The notes under the pieces were generated by a model. That model had not been told where the DNA came from. It did no database searches and saw nothing but the letters and a program-made list of their open reading frames with translations. Below are positions 34,637-42,928 of a stretch of DNA of 64,000 nucleotides, piece after piece. The DNA comes from Hyphomicrobium sp. 99. GTDB lineage: Bacteria > Pseudomonadota > Alphaproteobacteria > Rhizobiales > Hyphomicrobiaceae. A program made the translations under genes and the position numbers. The DNA lies in NCBI RefSeq assembly GCF_000384335.2, contig NZ_KQ031382.1, positions 3,793,545 to 3,857,544 on the forward strand, written 5' to 3'. The number at the start of each line of letters is the position of its first letter. Position 1 is the stretch's first letter.

Positions 34637-35998
34637 ATGAATTTGCAGGCTCCCGCTACATTGCCAGACAAAGGCACCGCCGAAAAACAGCCCTATCGCA
34701 TCGTCATCGTCGGCGGTGGCGCAGGTGGATTAGAACTCGCGACACAGCTCGGCCAGAAGCTCGGCCGCTCCGGCAAGGCAGAAATCACGCTCGTCGATCG
34801 TGCGCGCACGCACATCTGGAAGCCGCTCCTGCACGAAATCGCGGCCGGCAGCATGGATACCGGACGCCACGAACTGTCCTATCAGGCCCAGGGCCACTGG
34901 CACGGATTTCGTTATCGCTACGGCGAAATGATCGGGATCGATCGCGCCAACAAGCGCGTACACCTCGCGGCGACCTACGACGAAGACGGCCGCGAGATCA
35001 CGCCCGATCGGTGGTTCCCCTACGATACGCTCGTCATCGCCATCGGCAGCATTTCAAACGATTTCGGAACGCCCGGCGTCATGGAGCATGCAATCATGCT
35101 CGACACGCCCGAACAGGCCGAGCGCTTCAACAGGCGACTGTTGAATGCCTGCGTTCGCGCCTACGCGCAGCCGGGCCCGGTGCGGGACGGCCAGCTCCAC
35201 GTCGCGATCATCGGAGCCGGCGCAACCGGCAGCGAGCTTTCGGCAGAGCTGCACCATGCGGCTCGCGGCTTGATCGAATTCGGGCTCGATAAGCTCGATC
35301 CGGAAAAAGACTTCAAGATCACGCTGATCGAAGCGGCGCCCCGCATCTTGCCCGCCCTTCCCGAGCGCCTTTCGCAAGCGACCGCGAACATTCTGCGCGG
35401 CATCGGCGTCGATATTCGCGTCGGCAGCCCGGTCACGAAAGTCACGGCACAAGGGGTAACGCTTGCGAATGGCGAGTTCATCCCGTCCGAACTCGTCGTT
35501 TGGGCCGCCGGCGTCAAAGGCCCGGATGTCCTCTCCAAGTTGGATGGCCTCGAAGTCAGCCGCATGAACACGCTCGTCGTCAAGCCGACGCTGCAGACGA
35601 CGAAGGACGACAACATCTTCGTCATCGGCGATGCCGCCTACCTGCTTCCCGACGGCGAAACCGCGCCGATCCCTCCCCGCGCTCAGGCAGCGCACCAGGA
35701 GGCGAGCCACCTCCTCAAACAGATCCAACGCCGCATGAATGGCGCGACGGATCTGGCGCCGTTCAAATATCGCGATTTCGGCTCGCTGGTTTCGCTCGGC
35801 AAATATTCGACCGTCGGCAACCTGATGGGCTTCATCGAAGGCAAGTCGCTGCGCATCGAAGGCTGGTTCGCCAAGATGATGTATCGGTCGCTCTACAAGA
35901 TGCACGAGGTCGCGCTGCACGGCTACATCAAGGTCGCGCTCGACACGCTCTCGCGGATACTCACGCGTCGCACGGAGCCGCAGGTCAAGCTGCACTAG
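34637..35998 (+). CDS. ndh: type II NADH:quinone oxidoreductase (NDH-2)
   Basis: A 453-residue flavoprotein. The FAD-binding GXGXXG is IVIVGGGAGGLELA (about 22-35), the NADH-binding one VAIIGAGATGSELSAEL (about 189-205), and the third FAD contact is NIFVIGDAAYL. The C-terminal amphipathic region (YRSLYKMHEVALHGYIKV) fits peripheral attachment to the inner membrane. It oxidises NADH and reduces quinone without pumping protons. GAGG precedes the ATG. It follows pheT by 33 bp. Confidence 0.9.
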   Translation: MNLQAPATLPDKGTAEKQPYRIVIVGGGAGGLELATQLGQKLGRSGKAEITLVDRARTHIWKPLLHEIAAGSMDTGRHELSYQAQGHWHGFRYRYGEMIGIDRANKRVHLAATYDEDGREITPDRWFPYDTLVIAIGSISNDFGTPGVMEHAIMLDTPEQAERFNRRLLNACVRAYAQPGPVRDGQLHVAIIGAGATGSELSAELHHAARGLIEFGLDKLDPEKDFKITLIEAAPRILPALPERLSQATANILRGIGVDIRVGSPVTKVTAQGVTLANGEFIPSELVVWAAGVKGPDVLSKLDGLEVSRMNTLVVKPTLQTTKDDNIFVIGDAAYLLPDGETAPIPPRAQAAHQEASHLLKQIQRRMNGATDLAPFKYRDFGSLVSLGKYSTVGNLMGFIEGKSLRIEGWFAKMMYRSLYKMHEVALHGYIKVALDTLSRILTRRTEPQVKLH

Positions 35999-36037
35999 GT
36001 GCAAAGCGGTATGAGTTGCAGTGATGAATGACGATTA

Positions 36038-36064
36038 CGCCGGCGGCTCAACGAACCGCCGGCG
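36038..36064. terminator. hairpin between convergent ndh and lytic transglycosylase genes
   Basis: CGCCGGCGG and CCGCCGGCG form a perfect 9-bp stem over 9 bases, 40 bp after the ndh stop and 22 bp from the end of the convergent gene. There is no T tract on either side; it could act in both directions. Confidence 0.5.
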
Positions 36065-36085
36065 AAATTCATTAAGCGAGCGGTT

Positions 36086-37327
36086 CTAGCTGCGGCCGCG
36101 CAGCGCCGTCAGCAGCTCGGCCGTCGGATAGCTGTCCGCCGGCAAACCGAACTTGATCTGCATTTCTTTGATGGCCTTGCGCGTGCCGGCACCAAGCTTG
36201 CCGTCGATCTCGCCGACATCGAAGCCCCGGCGCTTCAAAAGGCTTTGCAACTCTTTCAGCTGCTCATAGCTCAGCGAGACCACATTGCCGCTCTCGCGGC
36301 TAAGGTTCGGCGCGCCTGCCATGCGGGCGGCGAGATGCGCTGCCGTCATCGCGTAGGTCAGCGACTGGTTCCACTGCGTGTAAACGAGGAAGTTCGGATA
36401 GGCGAGGAAGGCCGGGCCGTTGCGTCCCATCGGCAGCAAGAGCGACGCCTGGAGACCATCCGCCGGAAGCCGCTTGCCACCAACACCTTCGATGCCCCAC
36501 GCGGCCCATTGCGAGCGCGGCAGCCGTACAGCCAGATCGGCCTTATCCCACGGGAGATCTCGCGTGATGCGAACTTCTTCGAGCCACGGCTCGCCGCGCC
36601 GCCAGCCCATTGCTGCGAGGAACTTCGCCGTCGATCCGATGACGTCGGCATTGCTGCGAATGAGATCGACGCGCCCGTCGCCGTCATAGTCGATGCCGTA
36701 GTTGAGATAGTGGCGCGGCAGGAACTGCGTCTGGCCAAGTTCGCCCGCCCACGAGCCGATCATCTGATCAGGGGTGAGATCGCCGCGCTGAACGATCTTC
36801 ATCGCAGCCTTCAGCTCTTCGCGGAACATATCGCCGCGACGGCAATCCCACGCCAGAGTCACAAGCGAATGCATCACGGGCAGCTTGCCCATTCCGCCAC
36901 CGAAGTCGCTTTCGAGCGCCCAGAACCCGGTGATGACGGCGCCTGGCACGCCGAACTCTTTCTCGGCGCGATCGAAGATGTCGCGATAGCGCTGCAGGTA
37001 AGTGCGGCCCATCTGCTCGCGGCCTTTGGTGGCGAGCTTGAAATAGAATTCGATGAACGTCTGAGAGAAAAAGCCCTGCTTCCGATCGCGGCCGATCGTG
37101 CCCTGATCGGGCGTCATGCCGCCGATCGTCTCTTCGATCGTCTCCGGACGAATGCCCTCCGAAATCGCTTCGCGCTTGAAATCTGCAAGCCAGCGGTTGA
37201 ACGGCACCGTGTTCTGGCAATTGCGCTTGTTCGGGGGCGGCGGCGGTGTGCTTTCCGCATTGGCACTCGCGGAGAGCCCCGCGAGCATGAGTGATGCCAC
37301 CGTGAAAACGAGAAAACCTGCGCGCAT
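36086..37327 (-). CDS. membrane-associated lytic murein transglycosylase, MltB/SltB family
   Basis: A 413-residue periplasmic peptidoglycan-cleaving enzyme. Signal peptide: MRAGFLVFTVASLMLAGLSASANA. The SLT_2 catalytic domain (about 40-330) has the catalytic Glu139 in GFWALESDFGGG and the GELGQTQFLPRHYLNYGID segment. A C-terminal PG_binding_1 domain (about 350-413) carries LQSLLKRRGFDVGEIDGKLG. No lipobox is seen, so the enzyme may be soluble. The ATG at 37327 has AAGG seven bases upstream; the longer frame adds 115 residues with no family match. Confidence 0.93.
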   Translation of the reverse strand: MRAGFLVFTVASLMLAGLSASANAESTPPPPPNKRNCQNTVPFNRWLADFKREAISEGIRPETIEETIGGMTPDQGTIGRDRKQGFFSQTFIEFYFKLATKGREQMGRTYLQRYRDIFDRAEKEFGVPGAVITGFWALESDFGGGMGKLPVMHSLVTLAWDCRRGDMFREELKAAMKIVQRGDLTPDQMIGSWAGELGQTQFLPRHYLNYGIDYDGDGRVDLIRSNADVIGSTAKFLAAMGWRRGEPWLEEVRITRDLPWDKADLAVRLPRSQWAAWGIEGVGGKRLPADGLQASLLLPMGRNGPAFLAYPNFLVYTQWNQSLTYAMTAAHLAARMAGAPNLSRESGNVVSLSYEQLKELQSLLKRRGFDVGEIDGKLGAGTRKAIKEMQIKFGLPADSYPTAELLTALRGRS

Positions 37328-37425
37328 GAGATGCCTTCGGCCATTGATTGGGGCCGGCACTTTTGCCAGCCGCATGGAGAGCGTCAAGAGACTATGGCTT
37401 GAGTGAGGCCTTCCCGGTCTCTTGT

Positions 37426-38382
37426 CTAGGCACTGCCGATCAGGACGCCCACCATAAAGACGATCAAGCCGCCGACAACAACTTCCGAAGCCGCACGCCA
37501 GAACCGGGTTTCGCTGAATCGCGAACGAATTCCAGCGATAATCCAAAGCTCGATGAACACCACGCTGACAGCGATCGTGGTCGCAGTCCAGAAATCCGGA
37601 ATGAGGTAGGGAAGCGTATGACCGAGACCGCCAAGGGCGGTCATCACCCCTGTGACCGAGCCGCGCAGCCACGGATGGCCGCGTCCCGTGAGTTCCCCAT
37701 CATCGGAAAGCGCCTCAGCGAAGGCCATCGATATGCCGGCACCGATGGACGCGGCAACGCCGACGAGAAATGTCTGCCAGGTATTATGCGTGGCGAAAGC
37801 TGCAGCAAAGATCGGCGCCAGTGTCGAGATCGAGCCGTCGATCAAACCCGTCAGCCCGGGCTGCACGTACTGAAGTACGAAGGAGCGGCGCGCGGCCTGT
37901 TCTTCATACGCTTTCACCTTTTCGGTCAGTTCCACAGCCGCAACGTCGTGGGCGATTTCGATATGCTCGTTTTCGGCCGCGATCAGATCGCCGAGCAGCT
38001 TGCGGATTTCAGCATCCGAGGCGCGCGCCAGTGCGGACTGATAGAAACTCCGCGTTTCAGCCTCGATCTGCTCGGCCTGCCGCCGCACCTTCTCGATGCC
38101 GAGCGGACGAACCATCCAGATCGGATCATGGCGAACGAAGCCTGCCACGTCCTGGCGGCGGATGAGCGGAATATGGTCGCCGAACTTGCGGCGGAAGAGA
38201 TCGATCAGCCAGCGGCGGTGCTCGTTCTCCTCTTCACCGAGTTCGGTGAAGATTTTCGCCGATGCCGGATAGTCCGCGCTGAGGCCCGCTGCATAGTCCG
38301 CGTAAATGCGGCCGTGTTCTTCCTCGAGTGAAATCGCGAGCGCCAGAATTTCGCGTTGATCGAGTTCGCTGAACTTCCGCAT
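37426..38382 (-). CDS. mbfA: membrane-bound ferritin MbfA (ferritin-VIT1 fusion)
   Basis: A 318-residue fusion of an N-terminal ferritin-like diiron domain and a C-terminal VIT1-type iron transporter. Iron ligands are seen as ISLEEEHGRIY, LGEEENEHRRW, QIEAETRSFY and AENEHIEIAHD. The membrane part starts at GLTGLIDGSISTLAPIF and ends in VVVGGLIVFMVGVLIGSA. In Bradyrhizobium and Agrobacterium, MbfA exports iron and is repressed by Irr at low iron. The ATG at 38382 is used; a TTG three codons earlier is possible. The 17-bp palindrome just upstream is an Irr-type box. Confidence 0.92.
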   Translation of the reverse strand: MRKFSELDQREILALAISLEEEHGRIYADYAAGLSADYPASAKIFTELGEEENEHRRWLIDLFRRKFGDHIPLIRRQDVAGFVRHDPIWMVRPLGIEKVRRQAEQIEAETRSFYQSALARASDAEIRKLLGDLIAAENEHIEIAHDVAAVELTEKVKAYEEQAARRSFVLQYVQPGLTGLIDGSISTLAPIFAAAFATHNTWQTFLVGVAASIGAGISMAFAEALSDDGELTGRGHPWLRGSVTGVMTALGGLGHTLPYLIPDFWTATTIAVSVVFIELWIIAGIRSRFSETRFWRAASEVVVGGLIVFMVGVLIGSA

Positions 38383-38400
38383 AATCACCAAGATCCTAGA

Positions 38401-38417
38401 ATTAGAATAATTCTAAT
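38401..38417. promoter_or_regulatory. Irr box (iron control element) of mbfA
   Basis: A perfect 17-bp palindrome, ATTAGAAT then A then ATTCTAAT, centred 27 bp before the mbfA ATG. It contains TTAGAA-N3-TTCTAA, matching the rhizobial Irr/ICE consensus. Irr binding at low iron would repress mbfA. irr itself is not in the window. Confidence 0.75.
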
Positions 38418-38443
38418 CTAAGAGCAAATGACGCGTTCGGCAA

Positions 38444-38466
38444 GCGGCGCACGTGTCGCGCGCCGC
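38444..38466 (-). terminator. possible terminator after the first sulP gene
   Basis: GCGGCGC and GCGCCGC pair over 9 bases in the 100-bp gap between the sulP stop and the mbfA operator. No T tract, so it is weak as an intrinsic terminator. Confidence 0.35.
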
Positions 38467-38517
38467 CTGTTGGTATCGCCCTGAAATGCAGGAGCCCCCT
38501 AATCGGGTGGCCCCAGT

Positions 38518-40113
38518 TCAAGCGGCGTTCGGGGCCGCCGCAGTCGCCCCCGCCGCGCTTTCTTTCGCGGCGGCCCGCTCGAGCGCATTGCCGCTGCGTT
38601 GCTGATACTTGTTCTTGAGCGCATCCCACTCGATCGAAAGTGAACCGCCACTCAAACCATGCTGGCGATCCCAGTTCGACAACAGATCGATACACGCGTG
38701 ATCGATGTAATCGAGATCACCGATGTGCACGTGAACCTGCGCGCCAGGGGGTAGCTCCTCCAGCGCGGATGCAAGCATCGGCAAGCGAACGAGAGTTGCT
38801 GACCCTTTGAGATGCAGGTCTACCCGATTGTCTGGCCCAACCTGCTTGGTGACTTCGAGATGGGAGAACGCATAGACGAGTTTCAGTAGCGATAGCCCAA
38901 GGCCGACGAGCACGCCGTCCAGAAGGTTCGTCAGCACGATCATCACGACTGTGATCGCGTAGATCGCAACTTCGGCCCAGCCGTAGGATCGCAACGTCGG
39001 CAGGATCTTCGGATACGCGAGTTTGTAGCCCGTATAGACGAGCACCGCAGCGAGCGCTGAAAGCGGAATGAGCTTCAGAACCATGGGAAAGAACGCGACG
39101 AGAAGCAGAAGCCAAACGCCGTGCAGGATCGCAGACCACCGCGTCTGGGCTCCCGCTGCAACGTTTGCGCCCGAGCGAATGATAACGCCCGTCATCGGCA
39201 GCACGCCGAGAACGCCACAGATGGAATTGCCGACGCCCTGCGCAAAAAGCTCCTTGTCGTATTTCGTTCGCGGTCCGGTGTGCATCTGATCGACGGCCGT
39301 CGCACAGAGAAGCGTTTCCGCACTCGCGATGAAGGCGATGGAAACCGCGCCGATGAAAATACCCGGCTCGACGATGTGCATGATCTTCTCAGGCGTCGGA
39401 TACATTTGGAGCGACCACTCCCAAATGTTGCTCGGAACATCGACGAATTTGATGGATTCCAAACCGAGAAGCTTGGCTGCGATCACCGCCACGATGACGC
39501 CGACAAGCGGCGCCGGGACGAGTTTCATCGATTTGGGGGAATAAGCGCTCCATCCGGCAATCGTCACGATGGTCAGCAGTCCAACGAGCCCGGCGGTCTG
39601 ACGCCCGGCGCCACTGCGGATCGCATCGATAAAAGCGGCCGGAATTCCGATGAGATTCTGCACCCCGCTGCCGAGCGGTTTGCCATCGAACATGACGTGA
39701 AACTGCGAAGCAAAGATCAGCACACCGATGCCCGCGAGCATGCCGTGAATGACGGCCGGTGACACCGCGCGAAACCATTGGCCGAGCTTCAGATAGCCCG
39801 CCAGCATCTGAATGAGCCCGGCGAAAAGCACGATCGTACCGAGCATGGCAGCGCCGTGATCTTGGACGAGCATGTAGACGAGAACGGTAAGCCCCGCTGC
39901 AGGTCCGCTGACTTGCATCGGCTGGCCGGAGATCGTCGCAACGACGATACCGCCGACTATGCCGGTGATGATGCCCGTGGTCGGCGGCAAGCCCGATGCA
40001 ATTGAAATGCCCATGCACAATGGCAGGGCCACGAGAAAGACGACAATCGAAGCAAGAAAATCGCGTCCAAACACACTAGCAGCCGGAGCCGAAGCCGGGT
40101 TCGACATCGTCAT
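38518..40113 (-). CDS. SulP-family anion transporter with STAS domain
   Basis: A 531-residue inner-membrane carrier of the SLC26/SulP family (sulfate, bicarbonate or other anions). The core has about 12-14 helices with FLVALPLCMGISIASGLPPTTG, the ISGQPMQVSGPAAGLTV motif and FIASAETLLCATAVDQMHTG. A short STAS-like C-terminal domain is present (VHVHIGDLDYIDHACIDLL). GGGGAA precedes the ATG. Members with this organisation often sit beside carbonic anhydrase genes; none is present here, so substrate stays open. Confidence 0.9.
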   Translation of the reverse strand: MTMSNPASAPAASVFGRDFLASIVVFLVALPLCMGISIASGLPPTTGIITGIVGGIVVATISGQPMQVSGPAAGLTVLVYMLVQDHGAAMLGTIVLFAGLIQMLAGYLKLGQWFRAVSPAVIHGMLAGIGVLIFASQFHVMFDGKPLGSGVQNLIGIPAAFIDAIRSGAGRQTAGLVGLLTIVTIAGWSAYSPKSMKLVPAPLVGVIVAVIAAKLLGLESIKFVDVPSNIWEWSLQMYPTPEKIMHIVEPGIFIGAVSIAFIASAETLLCATAVDQMHTGPRTKYDKELFAQGVGNSICGVLGVLPMTGVIIRSGANVAAGAQTRWSAILHGVWLLLLVAFFPMVLKLIPLSALAAVLVYTGYKLAYPKILPTLRSYGWAEVAIYAITVVMIVLTNLLDGVLVGLGLSLLKLVYAFSHLEVTKQVGPDNRVDLHLKGSATLVRLPMLASALEELPPGAQVHVHIGDLDYIDHACIDLLSNWDRQHGLSGGSLSIEWDALKNKYQQRSGNALERAAAKESAAGATAAAPNAA

Positions 40114-40291
40114 AAAGCGTTCCCCGTTCTAGCGCGAAGAGCCTCCGCGCAGCCTGTTTTTATTTTTATGCGGAACGTTGTCGGTCCGCGTGCGGCCTTT
40201 AACGGTTGGAACGATAGACACAGTAAAACGCCTGCGGCAACGGCATCGGCGTGTAGAAAAGTTGCCGCGTTGCGATATAAACCGCATGAAA

Positions 40292-40321
40292 AAGGCGCCG
40301 ATCTCACGGGACCGGCGCCTT
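40292..40321 (-). terminator. intrinsic terminator of the phasin-like gene
   Basis: AAGGCGCCG and CGGCGCCTT form a 9-bp stem over 12 bases; read leftward it is followed by three more T, giving a run of five. It lies 32 bp after the stop at 40354. Confidence 0.75.
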
Positions 40322-40353
40322 GAATATTCAAATTGCGGGGTGACATCAGCGCA

Positions 40354-40920
40354 TTAGCGCGAGTTGCCTTTACCGCCGGATGGCTTGCTCCCCATAGCCT
40401 GCTGCTGGGTATCCACCCATGTGGACATCGCCTGCTGCCAGCCCTTCTGCCACATCTCTGCGGCCTGCATCCAGAACTGGATCGGATTGACGGCCCCGCC
40501 GCCGAAATCAGGAAAACCGCCGCCGTTAGTCGCCGAAAACTGCGGGAACCCTGACCCTGCTCCGAATCCGGGTACGTTCGGAAAGTTCGGGAACGATGGG
40601 AAGCTCGGCACCTGCCCCGCATTGCCAAGCGCCTTCACCTGCTTCTCCCAGACGTCCATCACCTGATCGACGGCTTGGAGCTGCAGCTTCGATGCGCTTT
40701 GCATCTGCTTGCGGCTGAGTTCGACGAAATCTGTTGGCCAACCCAGAGATTTGGCCGCTTCCGCCATCTTATCGAAGACGGCGTTGCTGTTCTTCTCTCC
40801 GAGATCGGCAAGCTCCGCCCGCCAGTTGGCCATGGCGTCGAACGCCTGAATGACAGCCTTTTTCGCATCTTCCCCGAGCTTGGTAAAAGCGGGGTTCGCC
40901 TCGAACGGTGAATTGGCCAT
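40354..40920 (-). CDS. phasin-like protein, probable polyhydroxyalkanoate granule association
   Basis: A 188-residue protein with an amphipathic helical N-terminal half (FTKLGEDAKKAVIQAFDAM, SRKQMQSASKLQLQAVDQVM), a Phe/Pro/Asn low-complexity middle (PSFPSFPNFPNVPGFG), and a Trp/Gln-rich end (MWQKGWQQAMSTWVDTQQ). No signal peptide. This pattern recalls phasins or PHA-synthase-associated proteins, but no catalytic residue or firm family motif can be given. The ATG at 40920 has GGAGA seven bases upstream. It carries its own terminator. Confidence 0.6.
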   Translation of the reverse strand: MANSPFEANPAFTKLGEDAKKAVIQAFDAMANWRAELADLGEKNSNAVFDKMAEAAKSLGWPTDFVELSRKQMQSASKLQLQAVDQVMDVWEKQVKALGNAGQVPSFPSFPNFPNVPGFGAGSGFPQFSATNGGGFPDFGGGAVNPIQFWMQAAEMWQKGWQQAMSTWVDTQQQAMGSKPSGGKGNSR

Positions 40921-41078
40921 ATCGGTTCTCCAGGAGCGCCGGGGAGCACAAGGGGCGCGAGAAGATTTCTCGCACACCGCCACCGCTGCCGCCACTTATA
41001 TCGACGTGCGGCGATCAAGCAGCCCCTATAAGCTCCTCAGTGGCTTAACGCCCCTTTTACCGGTCAGTTCCGGGTGCT

Positions 41079-42893
41079 ATGAGCCCGCCCATGACAGCCA
41101 TTTCCCATATTCGAAACTTCTCGATCATCGCCCACATCGATCACGGCAAGTCGACGCTTTCCGACCGGCTGATCCAGCTTTGCGGAAACGTCTCAAATCG
41201 TGAAATGAAGGAGCAGATCCTCGACTCGATGGACATCGAGCGGGAACGCGGCATCACGATCAAGGCTCAGACCGTCCGGCTCGACTACCGGGCGAAAAAC
41301 GGTGAGCTTTATCAATTGAATCTGATGGACACCCCCGGTCACGTCGACTTCGCCTACGAGGTGTCGCGATCACTGGCCGCCTGCGAAGGTGCCATCCTCG
41401 TCGTCGACGCGAGCCAGGGTGTCGAAGCCCAGACCCTCGCCAACGTCTATCAGGCGCTCGACAACAACCTCGAAATTCTACCCGTACTGAACAAAATCGA
41501 TTTGCCGGCCGCCGACGAGGATCGCGTCAAAAAGCAGATCGAAGATGTGATCGGCATCGATGCCTCCGGCGCGATCGGCGTCTCCGCCAAGAGCGGCCTC
41601 AACGTCGAAGCCGTCCTCGAAGCGATCGTCGAGCGTCTTCCCCCGCCAAAGGGCGACCCGAAGCTGCCTTTGAAGGCCATGCTGATCGACAGCTGGTACG
41701 ACGCCTACCTCGGCGTCATCGTGCTCGCTCGCGTCATCGACGGCACCTTGAAGAAGGGCCAGCGCGTGAAATTGATGGCGACGGACGGCAGCTATCAGGT
41801 CGAACGCGTCGGCATCTTCCGTCCAAAACAGGAAATGCTCGAACAGCTCGGCCCCGGCGAAGTCGGCTTCTTTACTGCTGCGATCAAGGAAGTTGCCGAT
41901 ACCCGTGTCGGCGATACCATCACCGACGAAAAGCATCCGACGGCTGAAGCCCTTCCCGGTTTCAAGCCCGCGCAGCCCGTCGTCTTCTGCGGCCTCTTCC
42001 CGGTCGATGCCGCTGATTTCGAAGATCTTCGCGAGGCGATGGGCCGTCTCCGCTTGAACGACGCCAGCTTCTCGTTCGAAACGGAAAGCTCTGCAGCATT
42101 GGGCTTCGGCTTCCGCTGTGGCTTCCTCGGGCTTTTGCATCTTGAGATCATCACGGAGCGTCTCGAGCGCGAGTTCAACCTCGATCTCATCACGACGGCG
42201 CCGAGCGTCATCTATCACTTGCATATGAATGACGGCACGATGATCGAGATGCACAATCCGGCCGACATGCCGGAGGTCTCCAAAATCGATCACATCGAGG
42301 AACCGTGGATCGAAGCCACCATCCTCGTCCCCGACGATTACCTCGGCGCCGTGCTGAAGCTCTGTCAGGACCGCCGCGGCCGCCAGAAGCAGCTCACCTA
42401 TGCGGGCTCGCGCGCCATGGTGGTCTACGAGCTGCCGCTCAACGAAGTGGTGTTCGATTTTTACGACCGCCTGAAGAGCGTCTCGCGTGGCTACGCATCC
42501 TTCGACTATCACATCAAGAATTACGAGGAAGGCGACCTCGTCAAACTCTCCATTCTCGTCAACAGCGAGCCGGTCGATGCGCTCTCGATCATCGTGCACC
42601 GTTCGCGCGCCGAAAGCCGCGGCCGCTCCATGTGCGAGAAGCTGAAGGAACTCATTCCTCCGCACCTCTTCCAAATTCCGATTCAGGCCGCGATCGGCGC
42701 CAAGGTCATTGCGCGCGAGACGATCAAGGCCCTTCGGAAAGACGTTTTGGCCAAGTGCTACGGCGGCGACATCTCACGAAAGAGAAAGCTGCTCGACAAG
42801 CAGAAGGCCGGCAAGAAGAAGATGCGCGAGTTCGGCAAAGTCGAAATTCCCCAAGAGGCGTTCATCAATGCCCTCAAGATGGACGACAACTGA
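41079..42893 (+). CDS. lepA: translation elongation factor 4 (LepA)
   Basis: A 604-residue ribosome-dependent GTPase. G motifs: AHIDHGKST near the N-terminus, [12 protein letters not shown] and NKIDLP. EF-G-like domains III and V follow, then the LepA-specific C-terminal domain ending [17 protein letters not shown]. It back-translocates or remodels stalled ribosomes and aids initiation. The in-frame ATG at 41091 ([11 protein letters not shown]) is an equally good start; neither has a strong ribosome site. Monocistronic, convergent with the AsmA gene. Confidence 0.97.
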   Translation: MSPPMTAISHIRNFSIIAHIDHGKSTLSDRLIQLCGNVSNREMKEQILDSMDIERERGITIKAQTVRLDYRAKNGELYQLNLMDTPGHVDFAYEVSRSLAACEGAILVVDASQGVEAQTLANVYQALDNNLEILPVLNKIDLPAADEDRVKKQIEDVIGIDASGAIGVSAKSGLNVEAVLEAIVERLPPPKGDPKLPLKAMLIDSWYDAYLGVIVLARVIDGTLKKGQRVKLMATDGSYQVERVGIFRPKQEMLEQLGPGEVGFFTAAIKEVADTRVGDTITDEKHPTAEALPGFKPAQPVVFCGLFPVDAADFEDLREAMGRLRLNDASFSFETESSAALGFGFRCGFLGLLHLEIITERLEREFNLDLITTAPSVIYHLHMNDGTMIEMHNPADMPEVSKIDHIEEPWIEATILVPDDYLGAVLKLCQDRRGRQKQLTYAGSRAMVVYELPLNEVVFDFYDRLKSVSRGYASFDYHIKNYEEGDLVKLSILVNSEPVDALSIIVHRSRAESRGRSMCEKLKELIPPHLFQIPIQAAIGAKVIARETIKALRKDVLAKCYGGDISRKRKLLDKQKAGKKKMREFGKVEIPQEAFINALKMDDN

Positions 42894-42928
42894 CCACTCT
42901 GGCGGCCGCGCGCCTACTGCACGCAAAT

